Source: Stictocephala bisonia
Lineage: Eukaryota; Arthropoda; Insecta; Hemiptera; Membracidae
Direction: 5' to 3'
Length of the DNA: 64,000 nt
NCBI GenBank assembly: GCA_035578905.1
Contig: JAQJVL010002215.1
Location: 49,732 to 113,731 of the forward strand
A program made the position numbers and the translations under genes. Below are positions 28,768-41,126 of the stretch, piece after piece (position 1 is the stretch's first letter; every line of letters begins with the position of its first letter). The notes below the pieces were generated by a model, which was not told the DNA's origin, did not search any database, and saw only the letters and a program-made list of their open reading frames with translations.

Positions 28768-30073
28768 TCAAAGTTGGGTAAGTAAGGGTTGTTGGCCTGG
28801 GCGTATCGGTTGGGTATCATGGAGACACCGCCCCGGATCCCAGACTCGACAAAGAGGTGTTGGTCTATGTCAGCGAGTAGTTCAAGATGTACGTCTGTCA
28901 TTTTTAACATGGAATTCCATGCCAGTCCGGGGGCAGAGTAGACGTTACACGGGTCAATCCCGTAGTAAGTCATACTAGTGTCTAAAATTTTCAAACACGT
29001 CTGCCAGTAATAGTACGTCTGTAAGTAGGTACAGGTCGTGGGGTACTGTTTCAAAGTGGTCATACCAAAGGTTGACCACACAGGTCTGTGCGTGTAAGTA
29101 GTCTTCGTAAGTGATATGTCTTTTGGTCAGGTCGTTGTAGAACGCCTCTTGGGAGGCAGTTCAGTATCGTTAAATTTTGATTCGTCTGTCATGTACGTAT
29201 AGGGAAAGACACATTTTGCGTAGAAGTAATTCAGTGTTGGTCATACACTGCCCTAAAATTTTGAATTTTGATGCTCCGTCAGAAACTAAGTTGGATACGA
29301 GTGTGTTCAAAGAAGCGTTAAGGAATTGAAGTGAGTCCAAAAATCGTAATGATTCAAGGTGACTGAAAGTACCGCTCACTGGTTTGTGCACCGTGTGGGT
29401 GAACACGAAGTAAGTGGTTAGTAAGTAAGTCTGTAGTCCAAAATCTGTGTAGGCAGTAGTCACAGTAAGAACATTAGCTGATTTTGACAGGATAGCTAAT
29501 CCGGACATGTTTATATTATGTTCCAAGGATTTATAATAACTTACTCGTCGATTTCGGTCAGGGAACAATTGGGCAAGTACAGAGTATAGGGAAACATTTA
29601 TTGTCGTCATTTTTAACATTTTATAATTCCATGCATAGAGTTTGAGATTTTTTTTCGGGTGGGTATGAAGAAGAAGGCGTAGAGAGGTTGAAATTTTACA
29701 ATAAACAAATCGAGTCGTAAACAATTTTCAATTAGCCACCCACTACCTTGACTTATCCACTTAGCCACGCTTTCTAAAATTTTGGTCTGTAGCTTCAGAG
29801 TATTGTACATCTAGAGAATCGGAAAGTAATAAAGGACGAGTTTTGCCGTGAAAGAATGGTGTTGTTGTGATTTCTTCTTGTTAACAATTTTGGGAAATTT
29901 AATTTGTACCGCAAGGTACCATTTAACTCCCCAGAGCCTGTTTAGGTGGTTATTTATTTCGGACATAATTTTATTTTTATGTACGGTCAGAACGGTAAGG
30001 AGGTCAGTTCTGTAGTGTCGAACCGACGGGAAATGGTCACAATATTGCGGTTTATGGCGTAGGATTCCATCTT
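28768..30073 (-). pseudogene. PolB pseudogene, E2 right arm
   Basis: Mirrored copy of 25119-26412 with the same two internal deletions and the same truncation. It retains about 12 bp near 29990-30005 that the left arm lacks and that resemble E1, so the arms are not simple copies of one read. Confidence 0.85.
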
Positions 30074-30474
30074 TGATAATATTGAAACAAAATTAAATGA
30101 TATTAATAGTAATTCAAATCGAATTAAAAAGCTCAAAAACAAGGGTATTCAAACTTTAGTCCAATCAAACGTAAGGACTAATTATACTGTATACGGACTC
30201 TACTCTTGGTTTATCACTTTCGAAATACCGTACAGAGAACGGTATCCAAAATATAATAAAGAGTTAAAGTATTACTGATATCGAGTTGGGAGCAAAGTGA
30301 AGGTACGTCTGATCGGCGCGAGCGCAAGAGCAGAAGTGAGAAAGATTACGTGTGAGGGAGGCAACCAATCAGAGCGTAGCATTTAGGTGCGCGCCAGACC
30401 AGTAGCCGACTGGTGATGGAGCGTACGAATGGTAGCCGACAGTCGCCGGAAACCCCCCGAAGGTATTCTCCGAA

Positions 30475-30605
30475 ACAATCAATAACGCTTGGATCCGGCA
30501 GGTGGCTTCCCCACTCTCCGAAACAATCCATAACGTTTGGATCCGGCAGGTGGCTCCCCCACTCTCCGAAACAATCAATAACGTTGTGATCCGGCAGGTG
30601 GCCGC
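30475..30605 (-). repeat. 48-bp tandem repeat, right arm
   Basis: Three units mirrored from 24593-24735. Confidence 0.85.
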
Positions 30606-30671
30606 TCTCGACCAATCAGAGGTCAGAAAAGTGAGTGGTCGCTCCAGCCAGAAGAACATTTCCACCAGACC

Positions 30672-30900
30672 TGTAAACCCGGGTGTTATTAACCCACGGT
30701 TGTGGTTAACCCGGGTTTATTAACCCAGGTTGTGTTAACCCGGGTTTTATTAACCCACGTTGTGTTAACCCGGGTTTTATTAACCCACGTTGATTTAACC
30801 CGGGCTTTATTAACCCACGTTGTGTTAACCCGGGTTTTATTAACCCACGTTGATTTAAACCCGGGTTTTATTAACCCACGTGATTTAACCCGAGTCTAGC
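30672..30900 (-). repeat. 30-bp tandem array, inner right
   Basis: Mirrored from 24290-24515, with cores AACCCGGGTT and AACCCACGTTG. Confidence 0.85.
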
Positions 30901-30952
30901 CCAACCCAGGCTATAAATAGAGTTGTTTTCTAAATTCTTTATTATATTAAAC

Positions 30953-32011
30953 ATGAATTTCGAATGAACAAGATCTTGTATCAGCTTTGGCTTCCACTGA
31001 ACCTGAGAAAGCTCAAGCGTTAAAAGTGTCCCCTCAATTCAAGGTAACGATGCACATAGTGAAGTTGGGAGTGATCTAATGTCATGGTTACAGTTTAGTA
31101 TAAAAAACTTGAATAATGCAGCTGACCATACTTATGGGATCACTTTCGATAAAGGAAGTGAACAATTTAAAATGGGTACACAGTCAGTTAAATTGAAGGA
31201 AATAACATCTTGATTGACGGTAAGGTATATCCTGGGTCATCTGATCTATTCGAGTTAGTTTTTATGAGGAAACCCATAAAAACATCAATTAAAGACTATA
31301 GAGATGGAGATTTGGATTCGTACAGGAAAATGTTGCTGCAAACAAAATCCTATATAAATCCTAATAATGGAATGGTGAAAGGAAGCAGGGGTCTTAAATA
31401 TAAAAAACATTATTAAACCCTTTAATTAACGGTTTAACACCAATAAGTGAGGAAAGTAGTACAATGTATGTAAATAATCTAATAGACAGTACTTTTCATC
31501 TAGGAAACGTTCAAAAACTCCAGAGTAGGTTACCTGTAAAATTAGGTAGGTATCACGTGGATGAGATTGAAAACAATTCACTTGATGCAGATAAGGGTGG
31601 GGAGACGTATAGTTCAAATGAGCAGATTACTTTGATAGTAGTTCAGACGATGAAAATGAAATGGAAAAATTAGGTAGGTATCACGTGGATGAGATTGAAA
31701 ACAATTCACTTGATGCAGATTAAGGGTGGGGAGACGTATAGTTCAAATGAGCAAGATTACTTTGATAGTAGTTCAGACGATGGAAATGAAATGGATGAAG
31801 TAAGAGACAAGTATAACAAGGATGTTTTAAAAATCTTCAAAGTTAATTACTCGAGCTGGGACGATCCTAATCATTAGTAAGACAGGTTGCGTTTGTTGAT
31901 TGCCTCAAAAAAGGCGGGAAACACTGACCATGACAGTTGAGATTATTACAATATTAGAAGAACTTAAAGGATGCGCGGATTATTAAAAGACTATAATAAC
32001 TTCCAATGTAG
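30953..32011 (+). pseudogene. DUF8207-like gene, E2 right arm (several frameshifts)
   Basis: Mirrored copy of 23193-24244, ATG at 30953, TATAAATA at about 30912. It has an extra T just after the start, lost bases near 31190 and 31625, and more indels to the 3' end, at positions different from those in the left arm. The duplicated 43-residue block is visible in both frames. Confidence 0.7.
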
Positions 32012-32100
32012 AAAGAAGCATTTAGAGACTTAAGTTTTAAAACTTGTAATCTGTAGTTCCATGGTGTGTGGGCTCTGGGGTGGTCTAACGGTCTCGTAAC

Positions 32101-32127
32101 CAGTGTGTATGTGTGTGTGTGTGTGTA
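32101..32127. repeat. (GT)n microsatellite
   Basis: Mirrored from 23073-23100. Confidence 0.8.
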
Positions 32128-32129
32128 AG

Positions 32130-32620
32130 TGCAATAACCGTAACGTCGAGGTGAGGCGGCCCAAATTCAATAAAAAAATCGCCCGACTGTTCTCTAAGGC
32201 AGCCTGTAAACGCATAAGTCCTGAGGTGGTCCTGCAGCTTGGGGCTGGGCTAATCCCCATAAGACCTTGAGTCGCAGATGCATCTAGTATGCAATTGGCC
32301 CTCGTACGGTACGTGTATCTGGATGTGTGTAACACTCTATGGCTGGCTTAAACTCTGTAAGTCCAGGGTGTGAGTAAGGGATATTTTAGTAACGAAAAAT
32401 AAAAAAATAAATAAAAGCCCTTTGTACGTTTTTGCGTCATATTGAAAGGCTTCTCCAAGTAAAGTGGCGGCTAGACTTATAGGGGATCAAAAAAAAAAAA
32501 AAAAAAAAAAAGTAAAAGTATAAAAATAAAATAACACACAAAATATAAATGATACTGGGAGGTAGCAATTTTGTTGTGGAGTGGCTATCACCGTAGCTTG
32601 CGATGGTTGGGGCAAGTTAC
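32130..32620 (+). other. Conserved noncoding region plus hairpins, E2 right arm
   Basis: Same content as 14130-14600 in E1. A ~25-base A run at about 32489-32511 precedes the hairpin pair at 32556-32620 (GGTAGC/GCTATC and GTAGCTTGC/GCAAGTTAC). Confidence 0.6.
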
Positions 32621-32984
32621 ATGGGTTGTCTTCCGTACCACAGGGGTATATGGTCTAGACCTGTGGGAGCCTAATTGTTTACCCTTAAAAATCAAAGAGT
32701 GACCTCTGAGCTGGTAGAGGAGGTTGATGTTCCTTCAGAGGCTTTTGTACTAACATTCTAACCGACCATTCAGGGTGATATCTATGTAATATGTTTTGTG
32801 CATGATGTTAGTAGTTACGCCTGTAGGTTGTCGACACTATACGTGCCTCGATAAGGCTGCAACCAGGTGCGATGTGACATTTGTTATAATGTATATATAT
32901 GTATATGGAAATATTGTTTTAGTAGTGTGTTTTGTTCATGAGTCAATTAGTTATGAATTGGACACAATTCAATCGAATTAAAAA

Positions 32985-33190
32985 ATAACCTTGTGTCCGA
33001 GTGGGTCCGCATCCGACTCAAACACCAATCACTCATGACGACTATACCCATGCACAGACTGTGTGGGCCACTTTTGGTATGACTTCAATGAAGATTACCA
33101 TGATCTCTATCTCATGACTGATGTTCTCCTATTGGCAGGCTCTGGTGTCGGGTATGCTAACCACTGGACCACGGGGGTTGATAACTTTTT
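32985..33190 (+). mobile_element. SINE piece with PolB fragment, E2 right arm
   Basis: Mirrored from 22030-22250. On the + strand 33038-33140 encodes the PolB fragment (DLYLMTDVLLLA), followed by GCTAACCACTGGACCACGG, the inverted A-box region. Confidence 0.55.
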
Positions 33191-33569
33191 GTCTAGTTTG
33201 TTTAATATATATTTATGTTTTAGGAAATTGGTGCTGGGAGCGCTGGTAGCAGCGCACAGCTGATTCAAGTGGCAATTCCTCGCACATGCATCGTAGGCTA
33301 AGAGCGTGCGAAGGAAGCCAATAGAGTATATGAAATATTACATTTGTTATAGTATAACAGAGTGTATTTTATATAGTATAACAAGGGAAAGGCCGCCATC
33401 TTTCCGGTGAGGGAATTTATTGGGAGGGAATTTTCCCACGGAGTACTGGGTGTGAGTTGGCGGGAAGGGAAAAGACGCCATCTTGGATCCGGCTGGGGCC
33501 GCCACAATGGTTGAAGAAAAAGTACTTGTAGGAGTTCTTTTGTTAGTTTCCTAGTATGATTGATCCATG

Positions 33570-33875
33570 TTTTTAACCCGGGTTTTAATTAACCCACGTT
33601 GATTTAAACCCGGGCTTTAATAACCCACGTTGTGTTACCCGTGTTATATTAACCCACGTTGATGTATCACCGGGCTTTAAATAAACCCCACGTTGTGTTA
33701 ACCCGGGTTTTTATTAACCCTCGTTGTGTTAACACCGGGTTTTATTAACCCACGTTGATTTTAACCCGGGCTTTAATAACCCAAGTTGTGTAACCCCGGG
33801 TTTTATTACACACGTTGATTCAACTCGACGCTTTATTAACCCACGTTGTGCTAACCCGGGTTAGCCAAATCCCAG
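33570..33875 (-). repeat. 30-bp tandem array, outer right
   Basis: Mirrored from 21345-21640 but with many extra or missing bases (for example AACACCGGG, GTAACCCCGGG), again fitting lower base quality in this arm. Confidence 0.8.
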
Positions 33876-33899
33876 ACTGTAAATAGAGTGCATTTGTGG

Positions 33900-34720
33900 C
33901 TAAGAGTACATTTTATATAGTATAAAAAGGGGAAAATTTGGCGGGAAAAATTTGGGAGGGGGGGGTTTGGTAGAAACTGTGTACGGCCCCCGTTTTGGGA
34001 CCCGGGGACCGCCCCCTTGGACAAAAAAAAAGTTCTTTTTTTATTTTAGTTGCTTAGAGGTATTTTATATAGTATAACATGGTAAAAGTTGGTTTAGAGT
34101 GTTTTTTATTTAGTATGACGGGGGAAATGTTGGGTTTAAGAGTGTATTTTATAGTATAACAAGGGATTTGGGGGGGAATGTGAGGTCAGGAAAAGTAAAG
34201 GGTTTTTTAGAAAAAAATTTGGGGGGGAAACATGGGGCCCGCCCCCCCCCCTTGGTTGCCCCCCCCCCTTTTTTTTTTCACAAAAAAATTTGGCCCCCAA
34301 ACAGGGTGGGATTTTTTTCTAAGATTTTTAAGGAAAATTTTGCTTTTTTAAAAATAATTTTTTTTTATTAACAAAGGGGGTTTTTTTTTTTTTAAAAGGG
34401 GGGGGTATTTTATTTTTATGGGGTGACAAAAAAGGAATTTTGAGGGAAATTTGGGAATTTGAGGGAACTTTTGGGTGGGAATTTTCCACGGGGTACCGAG
34501 TCTGAGTTGGCACGGAGGGAAAAAGACGCCTTTGGACAAAAAAAAAGTTCATTTTATATAGTATAGCTAGGCTAGAGTGTATTTCATATAGTGATAGACA
34601 AGGTAAAAGTTAGGTTAAGAGTGTATGTTATGTAGTATGATGTTGAGAAAAAGTTCATTTTATATAGTATACAAGGCCTAATAGTGTATTTTATATAGTA
34701 CAAAAAGGGAATTTGAGGGA
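33900..34720 (-). repeat. TATA-like subterminal repeats of E2 (right), partly corrupted
   Basis: Mirrored from 20585-21320. From about 33930 to 34430 the sequence turns into long G, A and T runs; frames here (34168-34371, 34328-34552) are artefacts of that. Confidence 0.7.
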
Positions 34721-34823
34721 AATTTGGGAATTTTTGGGAGGGAAAATTCCCAACAGGTTGGCAGGAATGGGGGCAGCCATCTTGGATCCGGTCACGTGAC
34801 ATCCCCAACCACCGACTCACCGT

Positions 34824-35055
34824 CAAGGGGTCAGGGGTCAAAGGTCAAAGGTCAGGGGTGACCTTGACCTTTGACCCCTGACCTTTGACCTTTGATCTTT
34901 GACCTTTGACCCTTGACCCTTGACCTTTGACCTTTGAAATTGACCTTTGACCCCTGACCTTTGACCCCTGACCTTTGACCTTGACCTTGACCTTTGACCT
35001 TTGACCCCTGACCTTGACCTTGACCTTTGACCTTGGCCTTGACCTTTGACCTGCT
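34824..35055 (-). repeat. Array of AGGTCA half-sites (right)
   Basis: Mirrored from 20238-20470, seen as TGACCT units. This part is nearly identical to the left array despite its repetitiveness. Confidence 0.8.
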
Positions 35056-35109
35056 CACAGGACGAAAACTCCTCATGGGATGGCGTAAAGTCGCTGTTTC
35101 CCTACTACT

Positions 35110-35115
35110 TACAAT
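35110..35115. repeat. E2 target-site duplication, right (TACAAT)
   Basis: Exact repeat of 20177-20182 after the CT terminus. Confidence 0.92.
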
Positions 35116-38100
35116 TAATTTTTATACATAATTTTTATACATTAATTAATAAATATAAATACAATTAATTATATTTATTAGTTTTACACTCATTAAAAGT
35201 AAATGTAAGATTATACCGATTACAGTTCAAATCAGTGTTTTTAATTCCAAAAAATGAATTCGAAGAATCGTTACTTATACTTGTATATTAGTTTAGCAAA
35301 ACACTACGCTCATATCATAATATCTTAACGATATAAGACCTGAAGCTGTTTTTGGTTATTTAAGCTTCTTTGATCATTTGTGCTAGTGTAAAACAATGTG
35401 CTAAAACATACTTAAGTTGAAATGAAATGCCACAAGACATCACGAAGTAGAGGCCGAAAATATATGCCTCTGTACTCTATACTCTGTACTCTGTACATAA
35501 ATGTGCACTGAAATCGTTTATGACACAAATAGCTTTCTTTAGACTAATTATTTATTAAGATAATGGGAACCACAATTCCTACCAGATTCCGTTGCCTTTT
35601 CCATCCCCATTCCATTGTATTTACCGTTTATATACCAATTTTAATTGAATATTATACTATTTAATAAAATCCAAAAATAATACGAGTTACTTATTTTATT
35701 ACTTTATCATATAAACGTATTTTGGGTAGTTAATGTTTGACACTATGTGGTTAAGTGGTTAATGGAATTGAAGTTCCAAGGGTTGAATCTTCAACTGAGC
35801 TGGTCGGGACTTCATTAGCTGAGTCAAATTGAAACACATTCTGCAGCCCATCTATAAAATACCAGGTATCAGAAATCTTCAAGAAAATAATAGATAATAT
35901 TCCCTATGTCATAGTCTAGAAAAAATACGGAAGGACACAATGATTTATTTCGTAGTGAATATTATATTTTATTGAAATTTAATTAATAAATGTTTTACTA
36001 TGTCAAATTCACTATATTACGAGAGGTGAGGCGTATTTATATCCTTTGATGAATATTTTTCGATTATTTATAGATTTTTAAATCATGCACAGAAGATGGG
36101 CTGTCCTTTTAAAAATATGTCGTAAGAACAACTTCAGTTACATATGTTATGTACGAAGCAGAAAAAAATTGCATACTGATATCATTTTAATTTACTCAAT
36201 GGCAACATTTAAAACTCTGAATGAAAAATAAACATTAGAAATCTTGATTGTATTTCATAATAAAGATTTTTAGTTACTGCTAATTTACTATCATAACATT
36301 TACATATATAAAAAACATATATGTACCGTATAAACGTAAGTTGTAAGGTGCTTAAATGACAATTAAAACTTGCTAAAGTACACCAGTCACAAAACAATAC
36401 CCACTACAAAACAATGGGGCTCTGTAGTTTGTTGTTACAAATACTTTATGGTGTGAAAGCCCTTTTGTGTTTGATGTATTGTACATAAAAACCAAAAGGG
36501 AACATAATGAACAGCTGTCATTTTTCAGCTAGAATAAAAAGTCTTTTGGTATTTTTTTGTTAATGATACATTTTTTGTTAGACGCATAAAATTTGAAAAT
36601 TTTATAATTAATTGTAAAATAAGTTTAATTCATTTTATGGAGAAGAAGTGATTTTTCATATGTGGTGGATTTGCTAAATATCACAATTCAAGTTGGGTCG
36701 TTTAAAGGTAATAATGATTTTTAAATATTTTTTAAGGTAAAATTGTTCTTTTAAACAATATCGAGAAAACAATTGATATAAATTATTTAATGCCTTGATT
36801 GAGTATGATAGAGTTTCAGTTAATGTTTACAAATTAAAAATAATTAGATTAGGAAAAATAAATAAAATGGTTTTTGTGTTGTTCGTTTCTAAAAAAAATA
36901 TAAAAAATAATAATTGGTTGTTCGATTATTTGCTTATTAAATTCATGAAATATTTCTACAAGTTCGTTAATACAAGTTTATATAAGATTCAATAGTATTA
37001 TAAATTAAATTATTTATGGTTTATAACAATTGAACAGCTAAACTTTTATTAATTTAAATAATAAATTATGTTATTATTTGTAAACCTTGTTTTATAAACC
37101 ATTAATTTATATTCCGTCGTGTTTGATGGAATATAAATTAACAGTCAAAATACGACATTTAATCTGAAACAAGTTTGGATTTTGTTTTAAAAAGTACGTA
37201 AAATACTTCATAAAAATACACAACTAAGAAGAACATTGGTAAATGTCACACAACTTGGAATGTATAGTCAAGTATGAATAATTATACGGGGTTCGGATTC
37301 CACGTAAAGCTGTAGGTTCTTTAGTTCCCTATATGACCCTTTCTGAGGACCAGTTGAACTCAGTAGTTAGTAACCAGACTACACTCATCCACACTCATCC
37401 TACACTCATGTAATCATTTATATTCACCTTAAAATACACACTAAGTTGTGTTGGCGTATCATAGCAAAGTATCTAAGAATTATTTAGGAACTTTTTGGTC
37501 AGAAGTGAAATATCAATACTGAAATTCAAAATAAATAAGTGTACTGATTGTACTAAGGCACAAGTAAGTAGCTAGTTTAAAAAGGGAAATTGTTTTTTAT
37601 CCATAACGTAAATTCAAGGATAAAACTAGTGAAACTAGGTTGGAATAATTAATTAATTAACTAATAACTTATTAAAACTAGTTATCTCAGATAATATAAA
37701 ACCGTATCAGCATTAAAAAATATGGCACAATTATAGACTTAAGCATGAATATGTACTAAAGGATAAACTAGAGCCACAATTGCATACAACTTTGTGGCAA
37801 TCTTATTTAATTTCATGCTGATAATATAACATTACAATTAAAACGTCACGTTAAAATTCTTTTACAAATATACAAAAATAAAATCAAAGTGTATGGAAGA
37901 AAATGAAATGTAAAGAGAGTTCTGAAGTAGATTGAATATCTCATTTTAATTGGATGCTCTGTAATCTTGTTTATAAACAATACATAAATATTTATCGGCC
38001 AAATTTATGTGGTGTGTGTGTGCGTACGTCTGCGTGTGTGTGCGTGTATGTTTTTTTTATTGATCATGATTTTATTGATTTACGACAAGAAATTGAGTCG

Positions 38101-41100
38101 AAGAATAGCAGTAACTATTTAAAAGATTTCCATCAACGTAGCATTTTATAAAGTATATTATATGTTTATATAAAAAGTAATTTTTGTATTAAAAACAAGC
38201 GCAGTGTTTTGTTATTACCTTAAAGTTCTCCCCTAAAATATTTGTGAACAGTTCCATGTCTCAGGAAAAACTTAAGACAAAAATTAACTCTGAGGAAATC
38301 ATTGTATGCACTGTGTTCTTATAGCACCAAAAGGTACATAATTTATAACAGTTTATGTATAAAATTAAATTTAAGGGCTCGTTTTATTTTGGCTTATTCT
38401 GGAACACTTTACTTTGGTGAGTTCGTATCTTGGAATTTGGTAGAAATCATTTCAAATATGACTTTGTTGATGTAAGCCTTTACATGTCGCTGCACAAAGG
38501 TTTCATTTCCAACCCCGAGGATCTTTTTTCAGTAGGAAATATTATCAAAACAGGAACATTTTTCACCACCTTTCTTTAATGTTTGTAGTTGCTAGCCAAT
38601 GATTAAAGAAAATTACTGTTTAATTCATCAATTATATATTATTCTTCAATTAATAATCAATTTAACTAAATACTTTTAAACTTTTCAAGTTCTTTCTAAA
38701 AATATAATTTAAATTTGTTGATTTAAATGGTTACTCGATGTAAATGTTCAATGTGATTGTAACAATACCAAAATACCATAGGACTATCTTTGCAGTCAGT
38801 ATAAAAAAGGAATATTCCTATTTACTCTTCCTGTGTATCTTTATAATTAAAAATCAAGCTTCCTTATGTTTTTTATACACAAAACTTGAACAGTAGTAAA
38901 TGGATTTGAAATTTTTACACAATGTTACATTTTATAAGAGTGTTATCATATATTAAGTGCCTAGTATTTTTTATGAGACCTGGATATTCAAGCATTTCCC
39001 TACCTACTTAATTGTTATAAATGAGAATAAATGATAGTGCTGGAAAAGTGCTGCTGTGATTTATGTTCATAAAATATCTAAATCATAACCTACTATGTAA
39101 GTTTATTTTTATTACTTAATTGTTTTTGCTTATAAAGACAACTTTAAGTTACTTTGTTTCATATAAAATCAAGTTAAGAGATAAACTTTCTTTTGAAACA
39201 ATAAGAATACTCTATATCCCTAATATTTGATAACAAACTAAGCCAAAGCTTAGCGTAGCCAGGTTTACATAGAGTAATATAAAAATATACTCAAAGAATA
39301 TAAAAAATGCCGTAATAACACTTCTGTTGGTAACTGAACAATAACATCCTTACTGAACTTTACTAATGTTTTAGTCAATTTATTTAAATTCATTCATTTA
39401 ACGTATTGTAAGCAAACAAAAAATAAATACATTAAAACACATTGATTATAAAGTTATATCAGTGCACATAAGCGAGTATAAATTAATAAATATATTTCAT
39501 ACTAAAAAGTCAAACTATTTTTCTGATTTAGAATTTCGTTATTTTAAAGTGATATCCTTAGCAAGACAATTGAACCGACACATTTATGCAATTGCTATTC
39601 TAGTTGACTCAGAATATATTATATGAGAGAAATACGAGGTTTCGATGGTTGGGACAAAGCGTAAGAAAGTAATCACACATAAAAATTAGAATGGTATTGC
39701 TTTATAAAATTTATGAACACATAAAAAACTCACGGTAATAGTATATGTTTTTGGAGACAGTCAATAGTATATATGTAAATAGTTTAAGTGCTGGTGAAAT
39801 TTGAAAGATTAAACAAATAAAAGACCGAGCGAAATGTAAATCCAACTCTCCTTTGGGACTCAAAAAAGTGCTGAAACCGAGGGACGCGGAAACTCAAATC
39901 ACTACCAAACAAACTTCAATATACGAAGGGTTCCAAACTGTAAATAAAAATGTTTCGCCTGCATCGAGTGGAATATTTGTTAATTGAAGCATAAATACCT
40001 GCAAACACGAAAACACTAAAAAATTGTAAACATTCAATATACTGTTATCACAATAAATAACTATCTGATACATAAGTTATCATTAATCATTATTAGTGGA
40101 GCTATTGGATTTAAGATATTTAAATTATTAAATGTTCATATAACAATAAAAGTATTATGGTGGTAGGAAATATATAACATTAGAGCTTATATTTTTATAT
40201 AACTGAATATAACTGTTTATATTCAGTATAAAACCGTAGTTGTATACTGCCATTCATGGTTATCAAATATGAGTCATCAAAGCCGTACTTCAAAAGGACC
40301 TTATCTGACACGGTTGTCAGCTGTCCGGAACAGTCACTCCAGTTACGTGAGGCAATGTGAGAATAAATGTTTTAGATAATGTGCTCCAATAAATATAATA
40401 TAACACCGTATTAATATTAAAAAGATTATACAATTATTATTTCTTAAACATTTTATCGATGTCATTGTTTAAAATAGGGTGTTTACAAATTACTATTGAG
40501 ATTTCATAATATTATAGATTATTATGATAAATGCCTATCACAGGAAATCTTTGAGATACAGTGCAACTTTTTTTAACTACAAGTTATATTTTACACTGTG
40601 GTGGGCAAGAATTTACTAACGTCTGCGATCCAGAGTGGTAATAAATTTATCGAGATACACATAAAGTTATGCACCGTCACAGAATAGAAGGAAACAGAGG
40701 TCGCACTCAAAATGAGCTTAATTTGTGTCAAGTAGTTTCTTTTCCGATTTGCCATAGGGATAGCAGGACTCCCACCTCAATCCCTCCTGTATGCCACCTA
40801 AATCTTAAGAATGAAACTCATGATTTATAAATACGTACATTGGTTGTAACCTATTTATAACTGCCACTATGGCCATTAGAGAGTGATTTCTGTTTCTTTT
40901 TATGTGGTGTCACGTAAAACCAAATGATGATGATGGAAGTCTCTTTACTACTGTTCAAAATTGAGAATACAGAGCAAAATTAGTTATGAATTTTCGTCAA
41001 AAGCTAACAAACCTCGGGATTAACGTGTAATTGACACTGTTAAAAAAAATGAATACAGTTCATTATTAGGTTGAACATTTGTCTGGTCGGCAGCCGGTAT

Positions 41101-41126
41101 AGCTGGGAGATCACACAAGTGACAAT
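35116..41126. other. Host DNA right of E2 (copy 1)
   Basis: No gene supported. From about 35170 it matches 55965-62229 almost without break. It includes a perfect-looking inverted pair TTAATTTATATTCC...GGAATATAAATTAA at 37101-37140 and a GT-rich run at 38010-38055 that is much shorter than in copy 2. The small frames seen here do not survive in the paralogue. Confidence 0.7.
37290..37420. repeat. Interspersed repeat R2
   Basis: GGATTCCACGTAAAGCTG plus a downstream TTAGTTCCCT and TTAGTAAC block; a duplicated partner is at 58355-58480 and a diverged one at 63505-63620, outside the duplication. Noncoding. Confidence 0.45.

Larger units (their letters stand above)
20183..35109. mobile_element. 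Palindromic Polinton derivative E2, 14.9 kb
   Basis: It starts AGTAGTAGGG and ends CCCTACTACT between 6-bp TSDs. Almost the whole element is one imperfect palindrome with arms of ~7.3 and ~7.5 kb. Each arm carries, from tip to centre, AGGTCA repeats, TATA-like repeats, a 30-bp array, a split SINE/PolB fragment, the conserved noncoding region, a DUF8207-like gene (reading outwards), a second 30-bp array, a 48-bp array, a PolB pseudogene, an unrecognised gene and a relative of the last E1 gene (all reading inwards). Integrase, ATPase and capsid genes are absent, so mobility would need helper proteins. The palindrome may be real or partly an assembly product. Confidence 0.88.
27640..35109 (-). 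repeat. E2 right arm of giant inverted repeat
   Basis: Inverted copy of 20183-27515. Two stretches look poorly determined, with many spurious A, T and G runs: 28170-28640 and 33900-34450. Elsewhere it differs from the left arm mainly by single-base indels. Confidence 0.85.

Noticed and set aside
34168..34371. 67-codon frame with PPPLVAPPP
   Set aside because: Lies in the homopolymer-corrupted part of the E2 right arm.
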